The notes below the pieces were generated by a model. The model was not told the DNA's origin and searched no databases. It saw only the letters and a list, made by a program, of their open reading frames with translations. From Leptospira ainazelensis (GTDB lineage Bacteria > Spirochaetota > Leptospiria > Leptospirales > Leptospiraceae), in contig NZ_JAFFPT010000062.1 of the NCBI RefSeq assembly GCF_016918785.1, forward strand, positions 62,001 to 126,000: a DNA stretch of 64,000 nt. The letters are read 5' to 3'. Shown here in pieces: positions 32,364 to 45,423 of this stretch (within the stretch, counting starts at the first letter, position 1; every line of letters starts with the position of its first letter). Made by a program: the position numbers and the translations under genes.

Positions 32364-33008
32364 TTGGAAACCCTTAAGTTTTTTCTCGACTTCTTTTTGA
32401 ACTTGGAAACGCATCTGGACACGATCATTCAGACGTATCAGAGCGGAACCTATATCATTCTTTTCTTAATCATCTTCGCGGAGACCGGTCTCGTGGTGAC
32501 TCCGTTTCTACCGGGGGATTCCCTTCTTTTTGCGGTAGGAGCTTTTATCGCAAGGGGCTCTTTGGATCTCACGAGCACTCTTATTCTTCTGATCATCGCG
32601 GCAATTTTGGGCGATACGGTAAATTATTCGGTGGGGAATTTTACCGGTGAAAGGATATTAGAAAAAGAGAAAATTCCCCTCATCAAAAAGGAACATTTGG
32701 AGAAAGCTCACCGTTTTTACGAGATTTACGGCGGAAAAACGATTATCATAGCACGATTCATTCCGATTATTAGAACTTTTGCACCTTTTGTCGCCGGAAT
32801 AGGGACCATGACCTATGTTAAATTTGTTGCATATAATGTGATCGGTGCGATTTTGTGGATCTCAATTTTTATCTTGGGCGGTTACTTTTTCGGAAACTTG
32901 GATTTTGTGAAAAGAAACTTTAAAATCGTTATTTTCGCAATTATCATCATCTCGGTGATGCCGGCCGTCATCGAGTATCTAAAAGAAAGAAGAAAGGGTA
33001 GAATTTAG
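32364..33008 (+). CDS. DedA-family membrane protein
   Basis: 214 residues with a TTG start strongly supported by AGGGAGGA three bases upstream. The DedA/VTT core shows [20 protein letters not shown], then [17 protein letters not shown], and [17 protein letters not shown] with the conserved Arg residues, followed by C-terminal helices. DedA proteins are membrane flippases or transporters linked to lipid carrier recycling, membrane potential and envelope stress; some recycle undecaprenyl phosphate. Length is typical. It is followed 45 bases later by an AttH-like gene on the same strand. Confidence 0.88.
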   Translation: METLKFFLDFFLNLETHLDTIIQTYQSGTYIILFLIIFAETGLVVTPFLPGDSLLFAVGAFIARGSLDLTSTLILLIIAAILGDTVNYSVGNFTGERILEKEKIPLIKKEHLEKAHRFYEIYGGKTIIIARFIPIIRTFAPFVAGIGTMTYVKFVAYNVIGAILWISIFILGGYFFGNLDFVKRNFKIVIFAIIIISVMPAVIEYLKERRKGRI

Positions 33009-33052
33009 AATTTTTCGAATCAAAAAGACCCGCCCGGATTTGTAGGTAAGCA

Positions 33053-34075
33053 GTGAACTTAAAAGAAAGCTTTATTACTAAATTCGCGGCGAGCGTCGTG
33101 AAACCACGATTCGAAATCTGGTTTGCGGTCGTTCTTATTCCTGAAAATAAGCAGGCATTTTGGGTCCGTTATACAACTCTCAACCCCAAGGGGAAATCTG
33201 GTCTTTATCCGTCCGCGGTTCTCTGGGCTTCCTTTTTTGATATTCAAAAACCTGAAAATCATCGAACGGCGGTTCAATCTTTCCCTTATCAGAAGATTTC
33301 GATCGAAGAAAACTCGATCGAATTTCCGGGTGCGTCGGTCGGTCCCGATCACATGAAGGGAAAGATTCTGACCGGAAAAGGGGAGACACTCAGTTGGGAT
33401 TTTGAATTTAAACACAAACTTGAACCGGCGGGACATCTTCCCCGTTGGCTGGACCGATCCCCGATTCCTAAAACGAGAAGTATCGTAAGTTCTCCTTTTA
33501 CGGAAGTCTCGGGAACGATTGAGTTAAAGAATAAAAAATATACATTCAAAAAAGGGAATGGACATTTCAATCATATCTGGGGAACAAACCGAGTCGCCGA
33601 ATTATTCTGGACCTTTGTTCCCAAGTTTGATAAGGATCCTGAAAATTGGTCTTTGGAAATCGTTACGGTTCGTCCGCAACCTTTGGCTCCGACTCTGACG
33701 TTTGTGACCCTTCTAAGAGACGGTAAGCCGATTCATCAACATTCGTTTCTCCGTTCTCTGAGGAGTAAAACGATCGTATCGTATCCTAAACTTACCTTTC
33801 GAACTCGTTTGGACGACTATGAGATTTTTGTGGAAGGGGAAATGGACCCGGTGCAAATCGGTTCTTATAACTATCGAGATCCGGATGGGAGTCCCAGATA
33901 TATCGAACAAAGCGATATCGGAAGCGTTCGTTGTGTGATTTTGCATAAAGGGAAGGAAATAATTCTGACTTCGAAACACGGAGCCGGGGTGGAGTTCCAC
34001 GGTATGAAACCCTGGAGAGTCGATCACAAATATTTGGATCCTTACAGTGAAGATATCAAGGCCGACGCGGATTAA
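33053..34075 (+). CDS. AttH/CrtC-like lipocalin-type protein
   Basis: 340 residues, beta-rich, without a clear signal peptide. The segment GNGHFNHIWGTNRVAELFW recalls the HNWG-type motif of the AttH/hydroxyneurosporene synthase and tocopherol cyclase-like families, which adopt tandem lipocalin folds. Assignment to that group is tentative. The start is a GTG at 33053 with AGGTAAG just upstream. It may share a transcript with dedA. A hairpin AGAATTCGT/ACGAATTCT region lies after its stop, where it meets a convergent gene. Confidence 0.5.
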   Translation: MNLKESFITKFAASVVKPRFEIWFAVVLIPENKQAFWVRYTTLNPKGKSGLYPSAVLWASFFDIQKPENHRTAVQSFPYQKISIEENSIEFPGASVGPDHMKGKILTGKGETLSWDFEFKHKLEPAGHLPRWLDRSPIPKTRSIVSSPFTEVSGTIELKNKKYTFKKGNGHFNHIWGTNRVAELFWTFVPKFDKDPENWSLEIVTVRPQPLAPTLTFVTLLRDGKPIHQHSFLRSLRSKTIVSYPKLTFRTRLDDYEIFVEGEMDPVQIGSYNYRDPDGSPRYIEQSDIGSVRCVILHKGKEIILTSKHGAGVEFHGMKPWRVDHKYLDPYSEDIKADAD

Positions 34076-34111
34076 AAGCGAGAAAAACGTCCCGTCTTTT
34101 TTTAAGAATTA

Positions 34112-34130
34112 AGAATTCGTTACGAATTCT
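34112..34130. terminator. Short inverted repeat between convergent genes
   Basis: AGAATTCGT and ACGAATTCT form a 9-bp stem around a single T. It overlaps the stop codon of the minus-strand DUF1577 gene. The plus strand has a T-run just before it and not after it. Confidence 0.35.
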
Positions 34131-35280
34131 CGGAGCGGTCTTTGCTCAGAAGCTCGACGTTCTTTTCGTAACGGTTTCTTTCTCCGGGCAGGTCCGATTT
34201 ACCGGTAAGTTCGATTCCCAAAATCAGATGATTGTTTTTGTCTTTTTTAAACCAACGAATCAATCCATGAACCGTAAACGGCGCCTGCATACGAAAGAAG
34301 ATGTCGAAAACAAAACCGTCTTGTTTTGGCAGAGTTTCGATCAAATGAGCTTGATCGATTTTTACTTTGATTCCGCCGCGAGAAACCTCGAGTATTTGAA
34401 AACGTTCCACAGTTTTGATCGTGTTGGATTCTTTGATTCTTTCCACCATATCCTGCGATAGGATCCTGAGTTCTTCTGCGTATTGTTCGGTAAGATTCCG
34501 TTCTTTGCTCTGAACCCAAATATAACCGATCGGAATTTTTTCATCCGCGTGATTCGTGTAAACGATCGGAACTATCAGCTCGGAAATAATTTTTTGATCT
34601 TTAAAATTTTTGATACAAGACGCGAGATCGTCGTCGATATCTTTTTCATAGTCGAGTCCGCCCGGAGAAGATTTTTTATAAGAATCAGGATCTTGAGTGT
34701 TTTCTATCAGAAGATATTTCCGGTTTTTTTTAACGATTTCGAATTTACGATCCAGACCGGGTTTGAACGTATCTATATGGATAATGTCCTTGCTTTTCTG
34801 TTTGAGACGATTTTTGTAATCCTCAAAGTTTACTTTTACGAGAGTCGGAACGTTGAACATGTTCGTTTCGATGATCGTTTTTGAGGAAACGACATTCGTA
34901 ACATAGACTTCGCCGGGTTGAACCATAAAACGTCGGTGTTCCCTGTTCTTTTTTGCGATCGCTAACTTTTCAACTTTGAGGGTGGCGTGCGATTTTTCAA
35001 TTTTTTGCACGAGTACACATTCCAATTGAATGTATTTGGCAAGAATCATAAAAAGAATAAAAGAATTATCCCCGGAAGAATCTTCGGGATTCAGAAGTTG
35101 GACAACGATCTTATCCCCGCCTTCGAGAATTTTTCTGATAACGGCCTTTTGATCGAACGGGTCGATTTTAAAAGTCAGTTCTTTATCAAAAAGATATTTA
35201 GTAATCACGTGATTTTTCTGTTCGATGGAAGTTATGATATCCATCTCTCGTTTCTCTTTTTGTAAGTATTCCATTCTCAT
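34120..35280 (-). CDS. DUF1577 (PilZ-type) protein
   Basis: 386 residues. The build matches the leptospiral DUF1577 proteins: an N-terminal PilZ-like flexible region with [20 protein letters not shown] (about 115-135), a middle domain with [20 protein letters not shown], and a second PilZ-like C-terminus ([15 protein letters not shown], then the [17 protein letters not shown] end). PilZ folds often bind cyclic di-GMP; here the RxxxR-type binding residues are not clearly complete, so nucleotide binding is not certain. ATG 35280 is the first start; ATG 35244 is a good alternative. It may respond to second messengers. Confidence 0.7.
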   Translation of the reverse strand: MRMEYLQKEKREMDIITSIEQKNHVITKYLFDKELTFKIDPFDQKAVIRKILEGGDKIVVQLLNPEDSSGDNSFILFMILAKYIQLECVLVQKIEKSHATLKVEKLAIAKKNREHRRFMVQPGEVYVTNVVSSKTIIETNMFNVPTLVKVNFEDYKNRLKQKSKDIIHIDTFKPGLDRKFEIVKKNRKYLLIENTQDPDSYKKSSPGGLDYEKDIDDDLASCIKNFKDQKIISELIVPIVYTNHADEKIPIGYIWVQSKERNLTEQYAEELRILSQDMVERIKESNTIKTVERFQILEVSRGGIKVKIDQAHLIETLPKQDGFVFDIFFRMQAPFTVHGLIRWFKKDKNNHLILGIELTGKSDLPGERNRYEKNVELLSKDRSENS

Positions 35281-35755
35281 GTGTCTTTACTTTTATAGGA
35301 GCGTTTGATTTCAAAGGGTTTTGGTAAACGAAAATTAATATTGTCTAATTATAAAATGATAATGCTTGGTATAGTCGTATCCAGATGTGGATTCTTCTTT
35401 TTCAAAACTACAAATATGCATTTCTTCCGGAAGAACTCCTTTTCTTTGGAAAGAAAATGACTCAAAATTGTCATAAAATAATTTCCAAGAAAAATTTGGA
35501 GATTTAGGAACGCGATTTCGGGGAATTTCCAAAGGTAGATTTTGAATTTATTTCAAGCAAAGACACTCTGGACGATCGTTGCCGGCGTTTTTTTATAAAA
35601 TTCTTTCTAAAGAAGGGCTTTGGGCCTGAAAACGGACATCCGTTCTCAAAGAAAATTTGCCCGATTCGAGTAGTCCGTTTTCTGACTGTTGAAAAAATAG
35701 GCGAATTCGCACGCGGACCGGTCTAAATATCGAAAGGGCGGATTTTTGTTTTTAG
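35281..35755. other. Intergenic region, no gene supported
   Basis: A/T-rich at the left end and mixed at the right. A 65-codon frame on the minus strand (35335-35532, TTG start) has no RBS and no recognised family, so it is not called. The promoter of the 35756 gene should be here but no clear boxes are seen. Confidence 0.4.
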
Positions 35756-36094
35756 ATGAGTAAATTGATATCCATAAAACACAGAAAAATAGGCGCGCTC
35801 TTGAGTGTTTTTTTGATTCTTTTCTGTTCGGTTTTACTGATTCCTATCATGGATTCCGGAAAAGATGCCTCACCAATTTCCGCCGCGAGCGAAAGTTCGG
35901 AAACTAACGAAGGTGAAAAGGAAAAAACTTCCGAACTGAAGTTGGAAGATTTGAATTCCTCCGATGATTCGTTTTTTCTCGGCGTTCCTTTTGAGATCGT
36001 TTCCTATTACGACCCTTCCGATTTTATTCTCCCTCAACTCTATTCTAAAATAGAAAATCCTCCGCCTGAAAAACTCTCCCCTTCTTCGATTTAA
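35756..36094 (+). CDS. Small membrane-anchored protein
   Basis: 112 residues with one hydrophobic helix (12-31), an acidic Ser/Glu-rich linker (39-65) and a short C-terminal domain. It has no recognised family. It sits about 40 bases upstream of the SulP-carbonic anhydrase gene on the same strand, so it could be an accessory subunit of that transporter (inference). The start ATG follows TTTTTAG with no clear Shine-Dalgarno. Confidence 0.5.
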   Translation: MSKLISIKHRKIGALLSVFLILFCSVLLIPIMDSGKDASPISAASESSETNEGEKEKTSELKLEDLNSSDDSFFLGVPFEIVSYYDPSDFILPQLYSKIENPPPEKLSPSSI

Positions 36095-36135
36095 TCTATT
36101 TCGGATTAACCGGTTTTGTTCCGGTGGGAGTTTTT

Positions 36136-38364
<2,229 letters not shown>

Positions 38365-38381
38365 AAGAATAACCTTGCGAA

Positions 38382-38429
38382 AGAGAATGCGAAACGATCT
38401 CATCGACGTGATTTTGTTCCGCATTCTCT
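38382..38429 (+). terminator. Hairpin after the SulP-CA gene
   Basis: AGAGAATGCG (38382-38391) and CGCATTCTCT (38420-38429) form a perfect 10-bp stem with a 28-base loop. No T-run follows, so efficiency is uncertain. Confidence 0.5.
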
Positions 38430-38499
38430 CTTAAAAGGCCTTAAGTCATAGGCCAACTTTTTCCATTGACAAGCGACGAGGTGAAGTAAGCTGGACTCT

Positions 38500-38874
38500 A
38501 TGAGTTCGGCAATTTTTAAAACATGGATCGCTCTTACGATACTTTCCATTTTTGTTTTAATCTTTGATTGCGGACCGGTTTGTGAATTCGATTCCAAACT
38601 TACGAAAGAAATTCAATCCTCGGCGCCTTGTCATCAGGAGCAAAATTCGGAAGAAGCTCCCGGTTGCGAATGGGACGCCGGTTCTATCGCACTTTCCGAA
38701 AACGATTCGCAATCCTTTAAACTTTTAAAAGAATTTTTTCCTCTTCACTATAGATCCGCCGATTTACTTTTTTCTTATGTTTCGATTTTTTATTTTAAAA
38801 AATTCTTATCTAATGATTCTAAAAAAAAATCGATCGCTCTTCTGATCCTATCTATCGTTCGTATTCTCATTTAA
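38500..38874 (+). CDS. Small Cys-containing membrane protein next to RND genes
   Basis: 124 residues. A hydrophobic N-terminal segment (8-22) runs into CGPVC (Cys24, Cys28), followed by Cys44 (APCH) and Cys56 (PGCEW), then a linker and a C-terminal helix (108-124). The Cys/His set in the presumed periplasmic part could bind metal. It stands about 110 bases before a TolC-CzcA type pair, suggesting a metal-related accessory protein (inference). A TTGACA sits at 38466-38471 upstream without a good -10. Confidence 0.5.
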   Translation: MSSAIFKTWIALTILSIFVLIFDCGPVCEFDSKLTKEIQSSAPCHQEQNSEEAPGCEWDAGSIALSENDSQSFKLLKEFFPLHYRSADLLFSYVSIFYFKKFLSNDSKKKSIALLILSIVRILI

Positions 38875-38982
38875 GATTTCCTTGTATTCTATTTTCTCCC
38901 GAAGAAGAGGTTTTTTATCAGTTCAATCGGATGGATCTGAAAAATCGGGAGAATCGATCTTCATTTCAAGGAGGTATACTTT

Positions 38983-40338
38983 ATGAAATTAGAACGAAAT
39001 CGTTTCCATTTATTCGATCTTAGTCGAAGGTTTTTTAATTCAGGGAGAATTTTACGGCAAAGGAACGTTGTCTTTATTCTTTCGTTTTTGATCGTAATCG
39101 CGGCGCCGTTTTCGATCGATTCTAATTCTTCCAAGGAATTGGATATATCGTCTATTCTGAGTTTGGCGGAAAAAAATTCTCCCTTGCTCATTTCCCTCAA
39201 TGCGGACCTGGAAACTCTTTTTTATCAAAGAAAACAACAAGGTAAAACTCAAAATCCTTTTGTGACGATGGATTATGGACAGAGAACCGCCGCAGGAGGA
39301 GTAGGTTCGGAATACGCGATGCAATTCGAACAACCCATTTATTTCCCGGGCCGTAAAGAATTACGTCAGATCTTAGTCGATAATGATTCCCGCATCAAGG
39401 AGATTCAGTTGGCCGAAGCGAGTAACTCGATTCGTTTTAACGCGCTTAAGTTCGCTTATCGATATCTCGTTTCAGCGAGTAAAAAAGATCACGTTCAGGA
39501 AAGGCTTCGAAGGCTTTCGATCATCGAAAGTTATATTCGAGCGAGACCTTTTATCACTCCTCAGGCGAAAACGGATCTGTTTATCATTCAGAGAAAAATT
39601 TTAGCGCTTAGAAAACACTTTAACGATTTGGAATTGGATGCGAACAAACAATACGAAGCGATGAATCTTTATCTTATGCTGGAAACCGCGCCGTCGGTTA
39701 GAATTCCGTTTTTTTCGGAAGGTGTTAAGTTCGATTTTAAGGAACTCCAAGACAAAGCGGTTTCTCGAAATCTAACGATTCTGGCGGCCAGGAGTGAAAT
39801 TGAAAAGGCTAAAACGGAACTCAATATCGCCAATTTAGAAAAGTATCCGGACTACTCGATTGTCAGTCAGGTTGGCGAGGACAGATCCGGGGTTGCGAAC
39901 CGATTTTACGACGTCGGCGTAAAGTTTAAACTTCCGGTTTGGGATCAATTCCAAAATAAAGTTTCCGCAGCGGAGACTAACGTTAAGTCCAAACAAAGTC
40001 TTTTGACTCATCAGGAAAATTTAGTAAAAACCTCGTTTAGACAGGCCTTCTTGGACTACGAACAGGCAAAAATAAATCTTAAACTTTTCAATCTATCCAA
40101 GTTAGACGAAATTGAACGAGATCTGAATTACGCGGACGTAGAGTTTCGAAAGGGCAGAATTCTGATGATGAGTTATTTGGAACTCGAAAATCAACTCCAC
40201 GAAACCCATCACGCAATCCTGGACGCTCAGATCGCTCACGTGGAAATGCTTTTGAATCTGCTCTACGTTTCAAACGAAAAAGAAATTATAGGAACCTTTA
40301 AACATGCTGTCCAGACTTTTGAATATCAGCTTAAATAA
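38983..40338 (+). CDS. TolC/CzcC-family outer membrane efflux protein
   Basis: 451 residues. A signal or anchor segment (28-45) precedes the outer membrane efflux protein fold. [54 protein letters not shown] and the repeat half [19 protein letters not shown] are typical. It forms the outer channel for an RND pump. AAGGAGG before ATG is the best RBS in this region. It overlaps the pump gene by 35 bases, so translation is coupled. No membrane-fusion protein lies between them, which is unusual for CBA-type systems. Confidence 0.85.
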   Translation: MKLERNRFHLFDLSRRFFNSGRILRQRNVVFILSFLIVIAAPFSIDSNSSKELDISSILSLAEKNSPLLISLNADLETLFYQRKQQGKTQNPFVTMDYGQRTAAGGVGSEYAMQFEQPIYFPGRKELRQILVDNDSRIKEIQLAEASNSIRFNALKFAYRYLVSASKKDHVQERLRRLSIIESYIRARPFITPQAKTDLFIIQRKILALRKHFNDLELDANKQYEAMNLYLMLETAPSVRIPFFSEGVKFDFKELQDKAVSRNLTILAARSEIEKAKTELNIANLEKYPDYSIVSQVGEDRSGVANRFYDVGVKFKLPVWDQFQNKVSAAETNVKSKQSLLTHQENLVKTSFRQAFLDYEQAKINLKLFNLSKLDEIERDLNYADVEFRKGRILMMSYLELENQLHETHHAILDAQIAHVEMLLNLLYVSNEKEIIGTFKHAVQTFEYQLK

Positions 40339-43300
40339 TCCGATTCTTTCGGTAGGAATCGTATTTTTCTTATTTATTTATTCTTTTTTTACGCTTCGAG
40401 AAGTTCCCATCGACGCGGTTCCGGATATTACGAACGTTCAGGTGATCGTTACGGTGAAAACCGGATCTTTGGATCCGGAACAGGTCGAAAAAGTGGTAAC
40501 GTTTCCTTTAGAAACTGAGCTCATGGGAATGCCGAATCTAATCGACGTCCGATCGGTCTCTAAATTCGGACTTTCTAATATATCTTTAGTCTTCAAAGAA
40601 GGGACCGATATCTATCAGGCGCGAGGAATGGTTCTGGAAAGAATCGCAAGCGCCAAAGAGAAACTTCCCAAGGGAATTTCACCCACGATCGTTCCCAATA
40701 CGACGGGACTCGGCGAAATTTTCTTTTACACCGTGGAGGCGAAACCGGGTTCTAAGTTAGCCGCTCTTCCGGAAAAGGATCGTCTTCTTTTTTTAAGAAC
40801 CGTTCAGGATTACACCGTACGTCCGCAATTAAAAGCCCTTGTATCGGGGATCGTGGAAGTTGATTCCAACGGAGGTTATGAAAAGGAAATTCATATCGAT
40901 CTCAATCCGCATAAGATGAAAAACTGGGGAATCACAATCGATCAATTGACAAACGAGTTGACTACGATCGGAGAAAGTTTCGGCGGAGGGTTTATCGAAA
41001 ACGAAGGCAGGGTTGCCATCGTTCGCGCGTATGGAATCAAAAAAAGTTTAGGTTCATTATCGCAAGTCACCGTTAGGCGGACAGTTACGGGTCAACCCAT
41101 TCGAGTTTCCGATATCGCACAAGTGAACGAGCACGGTAAACAAAGATTAGGCGGAGCGAGCGCGGAGGGGAAGGAGATCGTTTTGGGAACCGCGATGATG
41201 TTGCGGGGAGAAAATAGTTATCAAGTCAATTTGGATTTGAACCGGGCCGTTTCCCGTTTGAATCTTCCGGAAGACGTTCAGGTAAAGGTGCTTTTAGAAC
41301 GGTCGTTTTTGATCCATTCTACGATTAAGACCGTATTAACAAATCTTATCGAAGGTGCGGTCCTCGTAATTCTGACGTTATTCTTCATTCTATTCAACAT
41401 CAAGGCCTCGATCATAGTAGCGATGATCATTCCCGGATCGATGTTACTGACTGCGATCTTTATGAAGTTTTTCGGCATATCGGCCAACTTGATGAGCTTG
41501 GGAGCGATCGACTTCGGACTAATCGTGGACGCTTCGATCGTAATCACGGAGAACGTTCTCACTCGATTTGAAAAAGAAACCTATCGAAACAAGGAAGAGA
41601 AAATCAAAACGATCTCTCAGGCTTCTATCGAAGTTCTAAAACCGGTTTTTTTCGGGGTTGTGGTTATCATGCTTGTTTACCTTCCGATTCTTACACTGGA
41701 CGGAATTCCCGGAAGAATGTTTCGACCGATGGCGGAAACCGTTTTGTTGGCGTTGGGATTCAGTCTGATCTTAGCCGTGTTTTTATTACCTCCGCTTCTT
41801 TTCTTTTTTATTTCACCGGCGGGAAATCACAAAAACAAAAAGATCAAGAAGAGTCGTATCGTCGAACTTTATTCTTTTTATCTGCCGCGTCTTTTGGACA
41901 AACCGAAACCGATCGTGATCGGATCGATCGTATTCTTTCTGTTGACCTTGTTTATTTATTTTAGAATGGGGACTGTATTTCTTCCAAAATTGATGGAAGG
42001 AGATTTGATGCTGGTCGTCGTGAGAGAAGGAGATATCAGCATCGAAGAAAGTTTGAGAGAACAGAAAGAAGTGGAGAAACTTCTAATGACGTTTCCCGAA
42101 GTTCAGAGCGTTTTTTCAAGAATCGGAACCAGCTCCGTCGCGAACGATCCGATGGGAACATTCAATGCGGATACGTTTATCATCCTAAAAAAAGAAAACA
42201 TAGCGGACTTGCTTAAGGAAAAAAATTGGGAAAAGTTTTTGGATAAAATTCACGTTCAAGTTCAGGAACGATTCCCTAAGTCCGAGCTTACTCTGAGTCA
42301 ACCTCTGGAAGCTAGGTTTAACGAACTTCTGGAAGGAAGTCGCGCCGATATCAGCGTAAGAATTCTCGGAAAAGATCTCAATACGCTTTTGGATTTGCAG
42401 AGTAAACTCAAGGAAACTCTTCACAATATTCCGGGCGCGGCGGAAGTCGAATTGGATCCGATCATGGCTCTGAGAAAATCCAAAGTGATCGATATCACTC
42501 CCGATCCTGATAAATTAAAATATTATAATATTTCCCTTCCGGCGTTTAACAGCGTGGTGGAGGCCTCCATGAGCGGATTCGAGCTCGGAGGATATTACGA
42601 AGAAGAAGTCAGATTTCCCATCAAAATTTGGTTATCGGAAGACTTTCGAAATCAGGAATCCGAAATCGCAAACATAGGAGTTGGAACGATCGACGGCGGA
42701 ATGATTCCGATTAAATTACTAGCTTCGATCGATAAAAAGGAAAAGGTTATGACTATATCACGAAATCGCTCCCGAAGGTTCGTTGCGGTTTCGGTAAATC
42801 TTAGAGGAAGAGATCTGGAAGGTTTTTATACGGAAGCGAAGGAGAAAATTTCTAAGATGGGAATTCCCAAAGGTTACTCCGTATTTTGGGGCGGTCAGAT
42901 CGAAAACCTCGCAAATGCAAAGAAAAAATTGGCGATCATTCTACCTTCTACCTTTTTGATGATCTTCGTAGTTTTGTATCTCGGTCTTCGTTCGGTTCGT
43001 CAGGCGTTACTCGTATTCTTTTGTGTTCCTTTTGCTCTCACCGGAGGAATTTGGTTTCTTTTTTTGAGAGGAATGGATCTGAGCGTTTCCGCGTTTGTGG
43101 GTTGTATCGCGTTATCCGGAATCGCGGTCTTGAACGGACTCGTAAAGTTGGATACGATTCATAGAATCAGGGAAGAAAAGAATCGATCCGTAAGGGAAGC
43201 GGTCTTAGAAGGGGCTACGAGTAGAATACGACCGGTGATCATGACCGCGCTTGTGGCGTCTTTCGGATTTTTACCGATGGCGTTCGGTTCCGGTCTGGGT

Positions 43301-43420
43301 TCGGAAGTGCAAAAACCTTTGGCGACGGTGGTGATCGGGGGAATCATTTCCTCCACGTTGCTTACTCTCGTGATTCTTCCCGTATTTTATTACTGGTTGG
43401 AAAAGAGTTCCGAAGATTAG
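40304..43420 (+). CDS. CzcA/CusA-type RND metal efflux pump
   Basis: 1038 residues with 12 helices in the RND pattern. N-terminal [14 protein letters not shown] is the heavy-metal subgroup signature. [20 protein letters not shown] supplies the proton-relay Asp residues in helix 4. [18 protein letters not shown] and a C-terminal [18 protein letters not shown] segment complete the family motifs. Heavy-metal (HME) rather than drug pump is inferred from these. The metal cannot be told. It needs a periplasmic adaptor, but none is encoded in the window; one may be encoded elsewhere. A terminator-like stem follows. Confidence 0.9.
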   Translation: MLSRLLNISLNNPILSVGIVFFLFIYSFFTLREVPIDAVPDITNVQVIVTVKTGSLDPEQVEKVVTFPLETELMGMPNLIDVRSVSKFGLSNISLVFKEGTDIYQARGMVLERIASAKEKLPKGISPTIVPNTTGLGEIFFYTVEAKPGSKLAALPEKDRLLFLRTVQDYTVRPQLKALVSGIVEVDSNGGYEKEIHIDLNPHKMKNWGITIDQLTNELTTIGESFGGGFIENEGRVAIVRAYGIKKSLGSLSQVTVRRTVTGQPIRVSDIAQVNEHGKQRLGGASAEGKEIVLGTAMMLRGENSYQVNLDLNRAVSRLNLPEDVQVKVLLERSFLIHSTIKTVLTNLIEGAVLVILTLFFILFNIKASIIVAMIIPGSMLLTAIFMKFFGISANLMSLGAIDFGLIVDASIVITENVLTRFEKETYRNKEEKIKTISQASIEVLKPVFFGVVVIMLVYLPILTLDGIPGRMFRPMAETVLLALGFSLILAVFLLPPLLFFFISPAGNHKNKKIKKSRIVELYSFYLPRLLDKPKPIVIGSIVFFLLTLFIYFRMGTVFLPKLMEGDLMLVVVREGDISIEESLREQKEVEKLLMTFPEVQSVFSRIGTSSVANDPMGTFNADTFIILKKENIADLLKEKNWEKFLDKIHVQVQERFPKSELTLSQPLEARFNELLEGSRADISVRILGKDLNTLLDLQSKLKETLHNIPGAAEVELDPIMALRKSKVIDITPDPDKLKYYNISLPAFNSVVEASMSGFELGGYYEEEVRFPIKIWLSEDFRNQESEIANIGVGTIDGGMIPIKLLASIDKKEKVMTISRNRSRRFVAVSVNLRGRDLEGFYTEAKEKISKMGIPKGYSVFWGGQIENLANAKKKLAIILPSTFLMIFVVLYLGLRSVRQALLVFFCVPFALTGGIWFLFLRGMDLSVSAFVGCIALSGIAVLNGLVKLDTIHRIREEKNRSVREAVLEGATSRIRPVIMTALVASFGFLPMAFGSGLGSEVQKPLATVVIGGIISSTLLTLVILPVFYYWLEKSSED

Positions 43421-43456
43421 AAAAATGGAATGTTTTTTTAGGAAGAGAAAAGTCGA

Positions 43457-43492
43457 AATTCTTCCCGCAATCGAAAGACTACGGGAAGAATT
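43457..43492. terminator. Stem between convergent RND and lipase genes
   Basis: AATTCTTCCCG (43457-43467) pairs perfectly with CGGGAAGAATT (43482-43492). It sits between converging stops at 43420 and 43505. Confidence 0.55.
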
Positions 43493-43504
43493 GAAGGAAA
43501 CTAA

Positions 43505-44425
43505 TTATTGATTACTTTTTGCGTTAGACGCCATTTTTAAAAAGTAAGCGTTTGTATCGTACCAAAATTGGCCGAGATACAGCGCGTTTGTCGCTTCCAA
43601 GTGATCGACACCCGTTGTCAAAAGAGGAATGGAAGGTCCGCCTTTCCACGTTCCCCATCTTTGAGAAGAATCCGGAACCACGCCGTCGTTGGCGATGCTC
43701 ATTCCGTAGAAAGGAGCTCCGATCGCACAGATTGGATAGATGATTCCCATCGCAGGGTGTTGAATCAAATCCGGAACAGAGATCGTAGATCCGTAAGAAT
43801 AATATTTTACTCCTGATACGTTCGGAGCCGCAGCGTTCAAAGCCTTCAAACCGTCGGTCGTAAGAAGTTTCAAAGCCGCCGTTGCGTTTTGGCTGGAATC
43901 ACCGTAAACAAATCCGATCACGGTATTGAGTACCGTAGAAACATAAGGAAGCGCCCAACTTGGAATTACGGTCGCAACGATGTTCGCAACCGGACTTCCT
44001 CGGTGGGGCGTATTCAAAGTAGTCAGGGTCGCTACCTTTCCACTCATAGAAAGATTCGATACCATATAACGAGCATCCAATCCTCCTTGAGAATGTCCGA
44101 TGATATGCACTTTACCGGTGTAATTGTTTGCGGCCATTGCCGTTAGGATTGCATTCTTCAATTGAGAAGCTCGGTTAGAACTCGAATTCAATGCTGTAAC
44201 GGAAGGCGTGAGTACGGTTGCACCTTGATTTCTCAGATACGCCGCGTTTCCACCCCAATAATCGACAACTGTGGAACCGTTTCCCCAACCGAATAGACCG
44301 TGAGCTAACACGATAGGATAGGATCCGGAAAGGGGTTTGCTGGAAGAACCGCCTCCGGAAGCAGAAAGAACGCTTGTTATAAAAAAAACAAGCAATACGC
44401 TTAAAATTCTCATCACTTTTTTCAT
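43505..44425 (-). CDS. Secreted triacylglycerol lipase, alpha/beta hydrolase
   Basis: 306 residues with a signal peptide (1-23). The oxyanion loop is PIVLAHGLFGWG (37-48), the nucleophile Ser112 is in GHSQGG, the acid is in NDGVVPDSSQRWG and the His is in GVDHLE, so a complete Ser-Asp-His triad is visible. It is closest in layout to Pseudomonas/Burkholderia family I lipases, which need a foldase; no Lif gene is recognised. It is probably exported and may act on host or environmental lipids. GAGG lies about 9 bases before ATG. A broken copy of its 3' end sits upstream at 44.8 kb. Confidence 0.88.
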   Translation of the reverse strand: MKKVMRILSVLLVFFITSVLSASGGGSSSKPLSGSYPIVLAHGLFGWGNGSTVVDYWGGNAAYLRNQGATVLTPSVTALNSSSNRASQLKNAILTAMAANNYTGKVHIIGHSQGGLDARYMVSNLSMSGKVATLTTLNTPHRGSPVANIVATVIPSWALPYVSTVLNTVIGFVYGDSSQNATAALKLLTTDGLKALNAAAPNVSGVKYYSYGSTISVPDLIQHPAMGIIYPICAIGAPFYGMSIANDGVVPDSSQRWGTWKGGPSIPLLTTGVDHLEATNALYLGQFWYDTNAYFLKMASNAKSNQ

Positions 44426-45423
44426 TTGTTTTTAACCTCATGCTCTTTGGAAAGAGCGCAGGACGAAAGATAATAAAGAAGAAACCTCGTTCAAGAAAAA
44501 AATGTTAAGCGAAATCGATTCTTGCAAGTTTTTATTAAATAACGTACGTTTGTTATATAATGTCTGTAAGAAAATTATACAATCCGAATATGCTTAAAAA
44601 AGAATATAGAGTTCCGATTTTTTATGGAGCCGTGCGTTGCGGTTTCGAATTGCAAACGAAATCCCGTGGAGAGCCGCCAAACTGCGGGATCCAGCTTCAG
44701 AGGAGTCAATTTGGGAGAATGGAAAAAACAAGTCATAGATAAAAAAAGCTTCGACGTGAGATTTTTGATTTTTCAGGAAATCTTATTGATTGCTCTTTGC
44801 GTTCGAAGCCAACTTGAGAAAATATGAGTTCGAATCATACCAGAGTGAGCCCATATAAAGAGAGTTCGGCGTTTCTAAGTGATCGAACCCGGTTGTAAGC
44901 AGCAAAATCGAGAATCACCTTTCCCGGTCCATCTTTGGGAAGAATCCGGTACGGTCTGTCGTTTGCGATGCTAAGCCCGTAAAAAGGTCCGCTGTTCGGT
45001 TGTAGTAAACTCAAAGTCTTTTTTGCCTGCGGATAAATTTCAAAACTTTTTCATTTCCAGGACGGTTGGTTCCCTTTCTCCTAAATATCTATCTCCTGAG
45101 TAATGCTCGCGGTTTAGATTAAAAATCCACCGATTCTCTTGATGAGAATTATGGAATTATTTTATAACAAAGAGTGAAAGTATTTCGAAGACGCTTTTTC
45201 TAAGATTAAAAAAAGATCGACCTTACGATTCTTGATCCATAATCAATAAAATATTTCTAGATTGAATCGTTTTTTGTTGGGATTCCAGTTAGAATTTCGA
45301 TTTCTATAAGAGTCCTCGTTCGTAAGAAGAGGTTTTTATTTTCGAACGAATTCTGAAAGGATTATTCTTCCCTATGCAAAAAACATTCAGAAATTCTAAA
45401 ATACGAATGAAGAGGATATTGTT
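44426..45423. other. Long intergenic region containing a lipase relic
   Basis: No intact gene. The part 44783-44988 is a lipase fragment (listed separately). Around 44539-44561 an ATAAC/GTTAT inverted repeat overlaps TATAAT, a possible operator-promoter, followed by a 60-codon frame without family. The rest (45000-45400) is A/T-rich and shows nothing. Confidence 0.5.
44783..44988 (-). pseudogene. 3' fragment of a lipase gene
   Basis: This stretch aligns by eye with the last 70 or so codons of the lipase at 43505-44425: GATTGCTCTTTGCGTT against GATTACTTTTTGCGTT, AAGTGATCGA in both, and CATCTTTGGGAAGAATCCGG against CATCTTTGAGAAGAATCCGG. The stop codon is conserved. Small deletions break the frame and the N-terminal two-thirds are gone. 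It shows a past tandem duplication. Confidence 0.75.

Noticed and set aside
35335..35532. 65-codon minus-strand frame
   Set aside because: TTG start without RBS and no recognised features; could be a relic but not supported.
44560..44827. Two overlapping 60-67 codon frames near 44.6 kb
   Set aside because: No family, and the second runs into the lipase relic.
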